Below are positions 52,279-61,688 of a stretch of DNA of 64,000 nt, one piece after another; within the stretch, counting starts at the first letter, position 1, and each line of letters starts with the position of its first letter. Source of the stretch: Methylobacterium sp. UNC378MF. Its GTDB lineage: Bacteria; Pseudomonadota; Alphaproteobacteria; Rhizobiales; Beijerinckiaceae. The notes under the pieces are model-generated. The model ran no database searches. It was not told the DNA's origin and was given only the letters and a program-made list of their open reading frames with translations. A program made the position numbers and the translations under genes. The stretch covers positions 62,001 to 126,000 of the forward strand of contig NZ_FMWU01000010.1 in the NCBI RefSeq assembly GCF_900103195.1, given 5' to 3'.

Positions 52279-52313
52279 CCTCACGGAATGGTGCAATGCA
52301 GCATTTCGTGAGG
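52279..52313 (+). repeat. Long imperfect hairpin in leader of small gene
   Basis: CCTCACGGAATGGTGC (52279-52294) pairs with GCAGCATTTCGTGAGG (52298-52313) at 15 of 16 positions, counting one G-T wobble, with a three-base loop. It stands 32 bases after the esterase stop and 84 before the next start. The central TGCAATGCAGCA resembles TGC-rich sites of the PHB regulator PhaR. It is a hairpin terminator, an operator or both. Confidence 0.5.
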
Positions 52314-52396
52314 AAGGGTTCACATTCGGCTCGCGATGCCTAGGTTCGGGCGCTCCCGTGCCGGTCCACGCTCTGCGAGCCCCTTGGAGCCCATCC

Positions 52397-52654
52397 GTGC
52401 AAACCTATACCCTCGCCATCGCCGACGGCGTCCTGTTCGCCTGCCTGCCCGACGAGGCCGACATCACGGCCGCGATCACTGACGCGACCGCCACCAATTA
52501 CGGGTTCGGCCTCAACCTCGATATCGTCCGCGGCGCGACCTTGACCGACGCGACGGGTCCCGAGGACGAGGTCGTCTGGCAGGAAAGCCCCGATAGCGAA
52601 CTGCTCGATTCCCAGGGCCGGCGCTATCGCTACGCCGTCCGGCGCCCGTGCTGA
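52397..52654 (+). CDS. Small hypothetical protein, 85 aa
   Basis: The protein starts at GTG 52397 (VQTYTLAIADGVLFACLPD) and ends at RRYRYAVRRPC. It is acidic, soluble and beta-leaning, with no signal peptide. The frame continues upstream to 52358, but without a ribosome site. Family unknown. A hairpin and a possible PhaR-like site precede it. Confidence 0.5.
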   Translation: MQTYTLAIADGVLFACLPDEADITAAITDATATNYGFGLNLDIVRGATLTDATGPEDEVVWQESPDSELLDSQGRRYRYAVRRPC

Positions 52655-52855
52655 GCGCGATCCGCTGAGCCCCTGACGCGGACCCGCCCTGTGGTGCTAC
52701 GTTCCGTTCATGCGGCTGGGAGCCTGTCGCGCTTGGAACGGATGTTTCGCCCGCAGCAGGATCATCCTCACAGGCAACCCCGTTCCCATCATGACGGGTT
52801 CGCCTTCGGCGACTCGGATTGACGGGGCGATGACGTTTATGGCCCCAACACCCTG

Positions 52856-54022
52856 ATGCGGACAGGGGTGCGCAAAGCGGGACAACAGAGCGCGCTCGCC
52901 CGGTTCCTCGTCCTGTACGCCGCGCTCTACGGCGCCTATGGCGGCCTGTCCCCGATCCTGCCGGGATTCCTGGCCGCGCGCGGTCTGACGCCGGGCGAGA
53001 TCGGCGTTCTGCTCGCCGCGGCGGGTGTCCTGCGCCTCGGGGTCGGACCCCTGGCCGGCGCCTTTGCCGACCGCCATCGGGCCGGCCGCTCCGTCCTGGC
53101 CGCGAGCCTCGCAGTGGCAGGGCTAAGCGCCCTGGCGCATCTGCCCGGGGAAGGGCTGGTCCAACTGATCGGGCCGGCCCTCCTCTACGCGGCCGGAACT
53201 GCGGCGCCGGCGCCCCTCGCCGACGCGCTGGCCTTGGCAGCCGCACGGGGCGGTGCGGCATTCCAGTACGGCTGGGTCCGCGGCGCGGGCTCGGCCGCTT
53301 TCATCCTCGGTACCGCCGCTACAGGCTGGCTGATCGGCCTCTTCGGCCTCGCCGCCGCCCTGGTCGCGAGCGGCAGCCTGTTTCTCGCCGCCGGCGTCGC
53401 GGCTCTGGCGCTGCCCGCCGCCTCAGGCGGAGCGGTCCGGGCTGAGGCACCGTGGCACGGCTTCGCCACCTTGATCGCGCTTCCGCGCTTCCGCCGCACG
53501 GTCCTGGCCGCCGCGCTGGTGATCGGCGCGCACGCAATGCACGACGGCTTCGCCATGATCCTGTGGCGCTCGGCCGGGATCGCGGCAGGCATCGCCGGCC
53601 TGCTCTGATCGGTTTCGGTCACCGCCGAGGTTCTGATGTTCCTGCTGGCCGGGCCGCCGCTGCTACGGCGTATCGGCCCCGCGGCCGGCATCGCGGTGGC
53701 GGCCTGTGCGGGGGCGGTTCGCTGGGCGGTGCTGGGCTCCACGACGGCGATCCCGTGGCTCGCGGCCGTCGAGGCCCTCCACGGGCTGAGCTTCGCCCTC
53801 CTGCACCTCGCCTGCTTGGAGCTGATCGAAGACTCCGCGCCCGCCGATCTCCGGGCGACCGCTCTGGCCCTCTACGGGACCCTGGGCCTCGGCCTGTCCA
53901 GCGTGGTCGCGACTCTGGCGTCTGGGGCACTGTACGGGTCCTTCGGGGCTTCCGCCTTCTGGGCGATGGCCGCCCTGAGCCTCGCGAGCCTGCCTCTGGT
54001 GCCGGGGCTTCGGGAGCGCTGA
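52856..54022 (+). pseudogene. MFS transporter (HcaT-like) interrupted by in-frame UGA
   Basis: The N-terminal half runs from ATG 52856: LYGAYGGLSPILPGFLAARGLTPGEIG, ADRHRAGRSVLAASLAVAGL, AFQYGWVRGAGSAAFILG. It stops at TGA 53606-53608 in GIAGLL-stop-SVSVTAEVLMFLLAG. The same frame then continues for six more helices to 54022 (ECLELIEDSAPADLRATALALYGTLG type). Relatives of the HcaT/nucleoside-permease-like group have Trp at this spot (LLW-S-x-x-V-x-AE), so one G-to-A change explains the stop. Undisturbed length would be 388 aa. Confidence 0.85.
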
Positions 54023-54087
54023 AGCGGCGGGTTCTTTTCCCGCGCCTATGGTACGGACCCGGAACGGACCCGCCCGAAAAGCCCTGC

Positions 54088-56274
54088 ATGCCCGTCGTTG
54101 CCGAGATCCTGATCCCGCTCGCCCTGGATGCGCCCTACAGCTACGTGGCGCCGGTCGGGCTCGACCTCGCCGCGGGCGATGTGGTTCAGGTGCCCCTCGG
54201 ACCGCGCGAGATCGTCGGGGTCGTCTGGGGCGTGGCCGAGACCGCCGGCGGCTCCAACCTGCGGCCGGTGACCGGCCGCCTGCCCTACCCGCCGCTCTCG
54301 GAGCCTCTGCGCAGCCTCGTCGACTGGATCGCCCGCTACACATTGGCGCCGAAGGGCTCAGCGCTGGCTATGGTCTTGCGCCTTCCCGACGAAGCGGCGG
54401 CCGGCGAGACCGCCCGGGTCGCCGTGCGCGTCACCGACAAGCCCCCGGCCCGGCCGACCCCGGCCCGCACGAAGGTCCTGGCGGTCGCCGCCGACGGCGC
54501 GCTGCGCGGCAAGAGCGCGCTCGCCAAAGAGGCCGGCGTCTCGCTCTCGGTGGTCGACGGGCTCATCGACGACGGCGCCCTGGAGACCGTGGCGGTGGCG
54601 CCCGAGCCGGTCGCACCGCGGCCCGACCCGGACTTCCCGCGGGCGCCGCTCTCGCCCGCCCAGGCCGAGGCGGTGGCGGCCCTGGTCGCCCCCTTCCCGT
54701 GGGACGGGCCGCAGGAACAGGAAGCCGATCTCAGGCCGGTTCTGCTGGAGGGCGTCACCGGCTCGGGCAAGACCGAGGTCTATTTCGAGGCGGTGGCGGC
54801 CTGCATCCGCGCCGAGCGTCAGGCGCTGATCCTGATGCCCGAGATCGCCCTGACGGCGCAGTTCCTCGACCGGTTCGCGGCCCGGTTCGGGGTCCGGCCA
54901 GCCGCGTGGCATTCCGGGATCGGCGGCAAGCGGCGCGAGCGCCTGCGGGCGGCAGTGGCCGAGGGCGAGGCCCTGGTCGTGGTCGGCGCGCGCTCCGCCC
55001 TGTTCCTCCCCTTCGCGCGGCTCGGCCTGATCGTGGTCGATGAGGAGCACGAGACCGCCTACAAGCAGGAGGACGGCGTTCACTACCACGCCCGCGACAT
55101 GGCGGTGGTGCGCGGGCGCCTGGAGGCCTGCCCGGTCGTGCTGACCTCGGCCACGCCCGCCATCGAGACCCGCGTCAATGCCGCGCGGGGGCGCTACCGG
55201 CACGTCCTGCTCCCAGAGCGCTTCGGCGGGCGGCGCCTGCCCGACATCGCGGCGATCGACATGCGCCTCGACCAGCCCGAGCGCGGTCGCTTCCTGAGCC
55301 CGCCGCTGGTCAACGCCGTGAAGAGTACCCTGGAGCGCGGCGAGCAGGCGCTCCTCTTCCTCAACCGCCGGGGCTACGCGCCGCTGACCCTCTGCCGCGC
55401 CTGCGGCCACCGCTACCAGTGCAAGAACTGCTCGACCTGGCTCGTGGAGCACCGGTTCCGACGGGCGCTGGTCTGCCACCAGTGTGGCTACGCGGAGCGC
55501 AGGCCGGAAGCCTGCACCGAGTGCGGCACCTTCGACAATCTCACCGCCTGCGGGCCCGGCGTCGAGCGCATCGCCGAGGAGGCCGCCGAGATGTTCCCGG
55601 ACCGTCGTATCGTGGTCCTGTCGAGCGACTTCCCCGGCGGCGCCGAGCGCCTGCGGCAGGAACTCGAAGCGGTGGCGGCCGGCGCGTGCGACGTCGTGAT
55701 CGGCACGCAGCTCGTGGCCAAGGGCCACAATTTCCCGTTCCTGACCCTGGTGGGCGTCCTCGACGCCGATATCGGCCTGACTTCGGGCGATCCGCGGGCG
55801 GCGGAGCGCACCTTTCAGCTGCTCCAGCAGGTGACCGGCCGGGCTGGCCGCGGCGAGAAGCCCGGGCGCGCCCTCGTCCAGACCTACCAGCCGGACCATC
55901 CGGTGATCGCGGCCCTGCTCTCGGGCGATGCTGAACGCTTCTACGCGGAGGAGATCCAAGCCCGGGAGGCGGCTGGACTCCCGCCCTTCGGGAGACTCGC
56001 GGCCCTGATCGTCTCGGCGAGCGAGCGCGAGGTTGCAGAGGCACACGGGCAGGCCCTCGCCCGCGCCGCCGAGCCCCCGGAGGGCGTGATGGTGCTGGGG
56101 CCTGCCGAGGCGCCGCTGGCCCTGGTGCGCGGCCGCTACCGCTTCCGCCTCCTCGTGAAGACCGAGCGCAACGTCGACCTCCAAGCCTATCTGCGCGCCT
56201 GGATCGCCCGGGGCCCGAAGGTTCGCGGCAACGTCCGGGTCGCCATCGATGTCGACCCGCAGAGCTTTTTGTAG
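54088..56274 (+). CDS. priA: Primosomal protein N' (replication restart helicase)
   Basis: A 728-aa superfamily 2 helicase that reloads the replisome at stalled forks. It has an N-terminal 3'-DNA-binding domain (AEILIPLALDAPYSYVAP), Walker A GVTGSGKTEVY, Walker B VVDEEHE, motif TSATPAIET, and the zinc-binding cysteines LCRACGHRYQCKNC, VCHQCGY and CTECG, then QVTGRAGRGEKPG. Length and order are normal. ATG 54088 gives the conserved start. Confidence 0.96.
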   Translation: MPVVAEILIPLALDAPYSYVAPVGLDLAAGDVVQVPLGPREIVGVVWGVAETAGGSNLRPVTGRLPYPPLSEPLRSLVDWIARYTLAPKGSALAMVLRLPDEAAAGETARVAVRVTDKPPARPTPARTKVLAVAADGALRGKSALAKEAGVSLSVVDGLIDDGALETVAVAPEPVAPRPDPDFPRAPLSPAQAEAVAALVAPFPWDGPQEQEADLRPVLLEGVTGSGKTEVYFEAVAACIRAERQALILMPEIALTAQFLDRFAARFGVRPAAWHSGIGGKRRERLRAAVAEGEALVVVGARSALFLPFARLGLIVVDEEHETAYKQEDGVHYHARDMAVVRGRLEACPVVLTSATPAIETRVNAARGRYRHVLLPERFGGRRLPDIAAIDMRLDQPERGRFLSPPLVNAVKSTLERGEQALLFLNRRGYAPLTLCRACGHRYQCKNCSTWLVEHRFRRALVCHQCGYAERRPEACTECGTFDNLTACGPGVERIAEEAAEMFPDRRIVVLSSDFPGGAERLRQELEAVAAGACDVVIGTQLVAKGHNFPFLTLVGVLDADIGLTSGDPRAAERTFQLLQQVTGRAGRGEKPGRALVQTYQPDHPVIAALLSGDAERFYAEEIQAREAAGLPPFGRLAALIVSASEREVAEAHGQALARAAEPPEGVMVLGPAEAPLALVRGRYRFRLLVKTERNVDLQAYLRAWIARGPKVRGNVRVAIDVDPQSFL

Positions 56275-56451
56275 GACACTTCGCAGGCTTCCCGGCAACG
56301 TGGACGCCGGTTCACCGTCGGAAAGTACGCCAGAGCCAGGGTTCGAAGCCATACCGCATCGCGACGGGATCGGGTATGGCTCAGGTCACGGGCGGCGGAC
56401 CCTGGCCGGTTTCCGGCCACGGGACGGATGCGGTTCCCGAAGGAGCGATCA

Positions 56452-56814
56452 GTGCTGACCTACACCAAGACGCCGGATTCGAACGTTGCCGAGATCGTGG
56501 TCGACGGCAAGATCACCGACGAGGAGATGAGCGCGGCGATGACCGCGATGAAGGCAGACCTCGACAAGGGCGGCAAGATCAAGCTGCTCGAGGATATCCG
56601 CGCCTTCGAGGGCATGGAGCCGGCGGCCTTCTTCAAGGATCCGCGCTTCGGCTTCTCGATGATGAAGAGCGTCAGCCATGTCGCCCTGGTGACGGACGCC
56701 CCCTGGCTGAAGGCGCTGGCCGAAACCTTCAACTTCGTTTCGCCGACCCAGATCAAGGTGTTCGAGCGCGCCCGCATCGACGAGGCGCGCACTTGGCTCG
56801 CTGCGGCAGCCTGA
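56452..56814 (+). CDS. SpoIIAA-like (STAS-fold) protein, 120 aa
   Basis: The product matches the SpoIIAA-like family: VAEIVVDGKITDEEMSAAMTAMKADLDKGGKIKLLEDIRAFEGMEPAAFFKD, then VALVTDAPWLKALAETF and PTQIKVFERARIDEARTWL. These have a STAS/SpoIIAA-like fold and unknown ligand. GTG 56452 is preferred because AAGGAG lies 6-11 bases upstream; ATG 56428 is in frame but has no such site. It ends six bases from the convergent exported protein. Confidence 0.82.
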   Translation: MLTYTKTPDSNVAEIVVDGKITDEEMSAAMTAMKADLDKGGKIKLLEDIRAFEGMEPAAFFKDPRFGFSMMKSVSHVALVTDAPWLKALAETFNFVSPTQIKVFERARIDEARTWLAAAA

Positions 56815-56820
56815 GGCGCT

Positions 56821-57210
56821 TCAATCGGCCTGCGCGGTACGGGTGTCGCTGCGCCGCGCGGTCCAGTGCCCGGAGCACAGGGACGAAACCTTCCAGGTGC
56901 CGGCGCCGCTGCCGGCCTGGAGCCGCCCAGTGCCGGTGCCGCTTGCCGTTCCGTTGCTGACGATGAGCCCGACGCTGCCGTCGGCTCCGACATGGCCGTT
57001 GACCCGAGCCCCGGCGGCGGCCGAGGTGAGCTGAACCTGACCCTCCCGGATCGTGAGCGCGTAGGAATAGCGGGCACTGCACAGGCCGCTTTCCGTCACC
57101 AGCTCCACCGACCAGCGCCCGTTATGCGCGCTCGGCGCCGCGTGGGCGGGCATGCACATCGGAAGAGACAGGCCGGCGGCGAGGGCCGCAGCCGAGGTCA
57201 GCTTGATCAT
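56821..57210 (-). CDS. Hypothetical exported protein, 129 aa
   Basis: A signal peptide (MIKLTSAAALAAGLSLPMCMPAHA) is followed by a small beta-rich domain with two cysteines (SGLCSARYSYALTIREGQVQL, VSSLCSGHWTARRSD). The layout resembles small periplasmic proteins of Methylobacterium with a WxVELVTxxGxC opening. Function unknown. Confidence 0.72.
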   Translation of the reverse strand: MIKLTSAAALAAGLSLPMCMPAHAAPSAHNGRWSVELVTESGLCSARYSYALTIREGQVQLTSAAAGARVNGHVGADGSVGLIVSNGTASGTGTGRLQAGSGAGTWKVSSLCSGHWTARRSDTRTAQAD

Positions 57211-57361
57211 TCGGGGCAATCTTTCAGCGAATCGGACGCCGCGCAGGACGGCGTGTGCGGTCAGAATCAACGGTCGGGGATGACTCGACGCTGAACGATA
57301 GAAGCGGCAAGAGTATGACCGCAACGCTCCCGTTCAAGACAGGTTACGGACGACGATCGCT

Positions 57362-57550
57362 TCAGAAATAGTCAAGCTTGATGTCGGCGATGCTGTTGCC
57401 CGATCTGCCGGCCGGGATCCGGTGTTGCCCCTGGTCGCGGAGGGACCGGAACGAGGCGCAGGTCTCGAGGCCAAGTTCCAGGGCTGCAATGCGCTCTCGG
57501 AAGCGCAGTTGCGGTTGATCCCGAGCGTTCCGGGCCCCGCCTTCGTTCAT
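57362..57550 (-). CDS. Possible small coiled-coil protein, 62 aa
   Basis: An ATG at 57550 opens a 62-codon frame. The middle segment RERIAALELGLETCASFRSLRDQGQHRIPAG looks like a short coiled coil, and the end IADIKLDYF is plausible. There is no ribosome binding site and no recognised family, and overlapping frames are open too, so this may be a spurious or decayed gene. Confidence 0.3.
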   Translation of the reverse strand: MNEGGARNARDQPQLRFRERIAALELGLETCASFRSLRDQGQHRIPAGRSGNSIADIKLDYF

Positions 57551-57651
57551 GGCGCAGCGAAGCGATCCAGCATGCCACGGCCGAACGGCACGCGAGGCCC
57601 AGAGCCGCTTCGCTGGCGATGATGGGAGCTAGCGAAGCGACGGTATTGGTC

Positions 57652-57858
57652 TCAATCCGTCAGCTGACGGGCTTCCTCCGGAAGCATGATCGGGATTCCG
57701 TCACGGATCGGGTAGGCGAGCTTCGCCGAGCGGCTGATCAGCTCCTGCCGGGCCGAGTCGTATTCCAGGGTGCCCTTGGTCAGCGGGCAAACCAGGATCT
57801 CCAAGAGCTTCGGATCGACGCGGGTCGCCTCGACGGTGGCGGTGAGGTCGTTGGACAT
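57652..57858 (-). CDS. Trm112-family (UPF0434/YcaR) protein, 68 aa
   Basis: The protein has the Trm112 pattern [45 protein letters not shown]. The first Cys of the usual zinc pair is present (LVCP), while the second position reads TKG rather than a Cys pair, as in many bacterial YcaR proteins. It follows the LON-domain gene by 12 bases on the same strand in an order common to alphaproteobacteria. Confidence 0.92.
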   Translation of the reverse strand: MSNDLTATVEATRVDPKLLEILVCPLTKGTLEYDSARQELISRSAKLAYPIRDGIPIMLPEEARQLTD

Positions 57859-57870
57859 CGATTGCGCAAC

Positions 57871-58536
57871 CTATTGCATCGGCGACTCGGGACCCGAGCC
57901 GCGAACCAGTTCCATCTGCGTGACCGCGATCAGGATCTCGGCCCGGGTCTTCAGGTCGGGAGCCTCTAGCATCGCCTGCTTCTCGCGCACGCCGAACGGG
58001 CTCATCATGCACAGGGCGTTGACCAGCGCCTCGTCGGGCGCCTCGTCGATCCCGGCCCAGTCCACCTTGAGGTCGTTCGACTCCACGAAATCGCGCAGCG
58101 CCTTGAGGACGCCGTCACGGTCGACTTGCTCCTCGCCCGCCCGCGGCTCGAAGTCCACCGCGAACTCGTCGTAGGAGACATGGCAGCGACGATAGGGGCC
58201 GACCGAGGCCAGCTCGCTCTCGACCCGGAACCGGGTGATTCCCGTGAGGGAGATCAGGTACCGGCCGTCGCCGGTCTCGGCATACTGGGTCACGCGACCC
58301 GCGCAGCCGACGCGGTAGAGCTTCGGGTTCGCCCCGCTCGAACCCTCCGGGTCGGGCTGGATCATCCCGATGATCCGGTCCGTGCGCATGGCATCGTCGA
58401 CCATGGCGAGGTAGCGCGGCTCGAAGATGTTCAGCGGCATCTGCCCCCGCGGCAGCAGCAACGCGCCTGACAGCGGGAAGACTGGGATGACGGCGGGGCA
58501 ATCCGCAGGGCCCTTGTAGCTCGCATGGGTGCTCAT
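57871..58536 (-). CDS. LON N-terminal (substrate-binding) domain protein
   Basis: A 221-aa stand-alone LON substrate-binding domain: IPVFPLSGALLLPRGQMPLNIFEPRYLAMVDDAM, then GRVTQYAETGDGRYLISLTGITRFRV. No ATPase or protease domain is present, as is normal for this family (cereblon-like/YcaD type). It lies between the YbbN and Trm112 genes in one transcription unit. Confidence 0.93.
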   Translation of the reverse strand: MSTHASYKGPADCPAVIPVFPLSGALLLPRGQMPLNIFEPRYLAMVDDAMRTDRIIGMIQPDPEGSSGANPKLYRVGCAGRVTQYAETGDGRYLISLTGITRFRVESELASVGPYRRCHVSYDEFAVDFEPRAGEEQVDRDGVLKALRDFVESNDLKVDWAGIDEAPDEALVNALCMMSPFGVREKQAMLEAPDLKTRAEILIAVTQMELVRGSGPESPMQ

Positions 58537-58585
58537 GGCGCCTCCCGGAGGGGCCGATTGGTGGGCCGGAGCGCGAGCCGGCGCC

Positions 58586-59500
58586 TCACGAGAACAGAAG
58601 CGCCGAGAGCTTGCGCCGCCCGCGGATCGTGTCGGGATCCATCACACCCCAGGCCTCGAAGAACTGCAGCAGCTGCTTGCGCGCCCCGTCCTCGTTCCAG
58701 TCCTTGTCGCGCCTGCGCAACTCGATCAGGTGATCGACGGCCTGGCCGCGTTCGCCTTTTGCCGCGAGCCCCAGCGCGAGGTCGAAGCGCGCCTGATGGG
58801 CATCCGGATTGGCCTCCACCTCCCTCTGCAAGCCGGCAAGATCGCCTAGCGCGGCGGCCTGCTCGGCGAGTTCGAGGGCGGCGCGAATACCGACGAGGGC
58901 CGGGTCGCCGGCCTTCGCCTCCGGAACCATCGCCAGGACGCGCTTGGCGTTCTCGATCTCGCCCGCGTCGAGCTGCATCTTGGCGAGGCCGGCCAGCGCC
59001 GTGACATTGTCGGGCTGCTGCTCCAGGACCGCCGCATAGATCTCGGCGGCGCCGGCCAGGTCACCTTCCTCGATCAGGGCGGCGGCATCGGCGAGGGCCG
59101 CCTCGAGCGGATCCTGCTGAGGGCCGGCCACACGCCCGATCAGCTCCTTGATCTGGCTCTCAGGAACCGCGCCCATGAAGCCGTCGACCGGCTGTCCCTT
59201 CTGGAAGACGATAACCGCCGGGATTGACTGGATGCCGAGCTGACCCGCGATCGAGGGATGCTCGTCGATGTTCATCTTCGCCAAGACGACCGCGCCCGCC
59301 GCCTCCCGGACCACTTTCTCCAGAACCGGCGTGAGTTGCTTGCACGGGCCGCACCAGGGCGCCCAGAAATCGACCAGAACCGGCCGGTGCATCGACTCGG
59401 CGATAACATCCTGACGGAAGCTCGCGGTGGTCGTGTCCTTGATGAGGGGGCCGGTGTCGCCGGCCGGGGCACCGCCCGCAGCGAGGGTGTCGTTGAGCAT
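58586..59500 (-). CDS. ybbN: Thioredoxin-domain co-chaperone YbbN/CnoX
   Basis: A 304-aa protein with an N-terminal thioredoxin domain (FWAPWCGPCKQLTP, Cys50 and Cys53 as WCGPC) and a C-terminal TPR-like half (LADAAALIEEGDLAGAAEIYAAVL, NVTALAGLAKMQLDAGEIENAKRVL). This matches CnoX/YbbN, which protects oxidised client proteins for GroEL and DnaK. In E. coli YbbN has SxxC; here both Cys are present, so redox activity is likely. First gene of the YbbN-LON-Trm112 unit. Confidence 0.93.
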   Translation of the reverse strand: MLNDTLAAGGAPAGDTGPLIKDTTTASFRQDVIAESMHRPVLVDFWAPWCGPCKQLTPVLEKVVREAAGAVVLAKMNIDEHPSIAGQLGIQSIPAVIVFQKGQPVDGFMGAVPESQIKELIGRVAGPQQDPLEAALADAAALIEEGDLAGAAEIYAAVLEQQPDNVTALAGLAKMQLDAGEIENAKRVLAMVPEAKAGDPALVGIRAALELAEQAAALGDLAGLQREVEANPDAHQARFDLALGLAAKGERGQAVDHLIELRRRDKDWNEDGARKQLLQFFEAWGVMDPDTIRGRRKLSALLFS

Positions 59501-59582
59501 CGGTCTGGCTTCGGAACCTTTTTCGTGGAGCCCCTTAAATGGGGCTTCCGCTTCGATCTGACCAGTCCAAAGGCTGGTGGCC

Positions 59583-60050
59583 TCAACGCGTCGGCGCGGA
59601 ACTCGGGGCGCCGGTCGCCGCTTTGGCGGCGGTCACGAACGTGCCCGCGAAGGGACGCCCGTCGGCCGCGTTGGCCTCGCAGGTAATCGCGGTTCGGCCG
59701 GGTTCGGGGGTGGAGAATCGGCAGGCTCCGATCGCGAGGATCGGGCCGCCGTCCTTGCCTGTCGTGACGACGTTGATCGGCTGTAGCGGATCGGTCTCCT
59801 CGGTGGCTTCCTGCTGGGCGCCATTTCCACTGAAGCTGAGGGTCTGGCCGTCCGTCGTGGTGAAGTCGAAGCTTGTGCGGTTGCGGCTCACCGCATTCGT
59901 GAGGACGTTGCTGCAGGAGCTGCTCAGATCCTGCGTGGCGATCACGAGCTTCACGCAGGTCCCTTCCAGCCGCAGGGCCGCCTGGGCGTGCGCTCCGGAG
60001 GGCAGGCTGACGAGGGCGCAGAGCAGCGCGAGGCGCAGGCTGTTGGTCAT
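59583..60050 (-). CDS. Hypothetical exported protein, 155 aa
   Basis: A signal peptide (RLALLCALVSLPSGAHAQA) precedes a small beta-rich domain with four Cys (EGTCVKLVIA, SSSCSNVLTN, IGACRFS, ITCEANAADGRP), likely two disulfides. It resembles the exported protein at 56821 only in layout, not in sequence. Located in the periplasm; function unknown. Confidence 0.72.
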   Translation of the reverse strand: MTNSLRLALLCALVSLPSGAHAQAALRLEGTCVKLVIATQDLSSSCSNVLTNAVSRNRTSFDFTTTDGQTLSFSGNGAQQEATEETDPLQPINVVTTGKDGGPILAIGACRFSTPEPGRTAITCEANAADGRPFAGTFVTAAKAATGAPSSAPTR

Positions 60051-60173
60051 GGCGTGTCGGGCATCCTCCGGTTGAGAGCCGAACTAGGCGCGACGCGTCC
60101 GCCGTCGAGGGCGACGACACATAGTCGGGCCGCAGATAGGTCAGCACCATGCTGACCGACCCCTCTCCGTCTG

Positions 60174-61202
60174 TCAGGGCGCAGCGCGCTGAGATGCGGA
60201 GAATCCAGATCCGCGACAACCGCGCTCAGCCGAAAACCTCAGGGCGCGATCGTGCGGGGCGGCGAAGTTCAGATCCGGTCCGAGGGGCACGATCCCAGTC
60301 GGATTGATGGTCGAGTGACTCTCGTAATAATGCCGCTTGATGTGTGTCAGATCGACCGTCGGTGCGACGCCGGGTAGCGCGTAGAGATCACGCAGGTAGT
60401 TCGAGAGGTTCGGATAGTCGGCGATCCGGCGCTTGTTGCACTTGAAGTGCCCGACATAGACCGCATCGAACCGCACCAGCGTGGTGAACAGGCGGATATC
60501 GGCCTCGGTCAGCCGCTCTCCGCACAGATAGCGGCTGCGATCAAGCCGCACTTCCAGCGCGTCGAGTTCCGCAAACAGGGCGTCGAAGGCGTCGGCGTAG
60601 GCCTCCTGCGTCGTCGCGAAGCCCGCCTTGTAGACGCCGTTGTTCACGCGATCGTAGACCCGGGCATTCACAGTGTCGATCTCGGCACGTAGGTCCGGCG
60701 GGTAGAGGTCGGGTCCCGCGCCCCCGAAGGCGTCGTTCAGCATCCGCAGGATTTCGGCGGATTCATTCGATACGATGGTGGCGCGCTGCCGGTCCCAGAG
60801 CAACGGCACGGTGACGCGACCGCTGTAGGCGGGATCCGCCGCCACGTAGACCTCGTAGAGGCGCCGTGCGCCGTGGATCGGATCCGGCGTCGCACCGGGC
60901 GTGTCACCGAAGACCCAGCCCTCCGCGCCCATATGCGGATCGACCACCGAGACGGAGATCGAATCCTCCAGCCCCTTCAGGGCGCGCCCGATCAGGGTGC
61001 GGTGTGCCCAGGGGCAGGCCAGGGATACGTAGAGATGGTAGCGCCCCGCCTCGGCCAGGAAGCCGCCCTCGCCGGAGGGACCGGGTGATCCGTCGGCGGT
61101 GACCCAGTTGCGAAAGGCCGAAGCCTTGCGCTCGAAGCGGCCGCCTGTCGCGGCAGTGTCGTACCACTGGTCGCGCCAGATCCCGTCCACGAGGAGGCCC
61201 AT
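60174..61202 (-). CDS. Xi-class glutathione transferase (glutathionyl-hydroquinone reductase-like)
   Basis: A 342-aa protein with the Xi-class motif LACPWAHRT carrying the catalytic Cys63, and C-domain block ADIRLFTTLVRFDAVYVGHFKCNKRRI that is typical of YqjG/EcfG-type enzymes. They remove glutathione from glutathionyl-hydroquinones. Start at ATG 61202 follows GGAG; the frame reaches further upstream without conservation. The last 15 residues, after FAAPHDRALRF, look like a lineage-specific tail. Confidence 0.93.
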   Translation of the reverse strand: MGLLVDGIWRDQWYDTAATGGRFERKASAFRNWVTADGSPGPSGEGGFLAEAGRYHLYVSLACPWAHRTLIGRALKGLEDSISVSVVDPHMGAEGWVFGDTPGATPDPIHGARRLYEVYVAADPAYSGRVTVPLLWDRQRATIVSNESAEILRMLNDAFGGAGPDLYPPDLRAEIDTVNARVYDRVNNGVYKAGFATTQEAYADAFDALFAELDALEVRLDRSRYLCGERLTEADIRLFTTLVRFDAVYVGHFKCNKRRIADYPNLSNYLRDLYALPGVAPTVDLTHIKRHYYESHSTINPTGIVPLGPDLNFAAPHDRALRFSAERGCRGSGFSASQRAAP

Positions 61203-61463
61203 TGTCGTCTCCGGTTCCACGAGCGATCCGACGGAGATGGGCCACGCCTCGCGCGGGTGAAGACGCACAGGCCACGCCCCGAGGATCACCGGATGCGCGG
61301 CCCCCATCCCGGTTTCCGCCGGCCGCGAATTCCGCGCAAGGCTGGCTTGCGCTGACCTGTCTGTTGCAGTGCAGCAAACTTCGCCATCTCTGGCGGCATC
61401 CACCCGTCGCCGTGCGCGTGCCGCAGCTGCCCGACCCGGTGGGAGATCGATGGAGGTGAAGTG

Positions 61464-61688
61464 ATGTCGTTCGCGCTGGTGCCCGTCGCCGAGGCGGCCC
61501 TGTTCACGTTCGGGTGCTTGGTGATCCATGCCCTTCGGCGCCATGCCGACGTGGTCACGGCGACGCTCGCGTGCCTCGCGACGCTCCTCGTCCTGATGAT
61601 CGGCATCGCTTACGCGCCGGAATCCTTCGCCAAGTATCAGGCGGCCAGCGTCACCGATTTCGCCCGCCTGGACCCGGCGATCTACTGA
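61464..61688 (+). CDS. Small membrane protein, 74 aa
   Basis: ATG 61464 has GGAGG seven bases upstream, so the start is firm. Two hydrophobic segments (VAEAALFTFGCLVIHALR and ATLACLATLLVLMIGIAYA) form a hairpin in the membrane, with a short polar end. Its stop overlaps the end of the convergent SGNH gene by 7 bases. No recognised family. Confidence 0.7.
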   Translation: MSFALVPVAEAALFTFGCLVIHALRRHADVVTATLACLATLLVLMIGIAYAPESFAKYQAASVTDFARLDPAIY

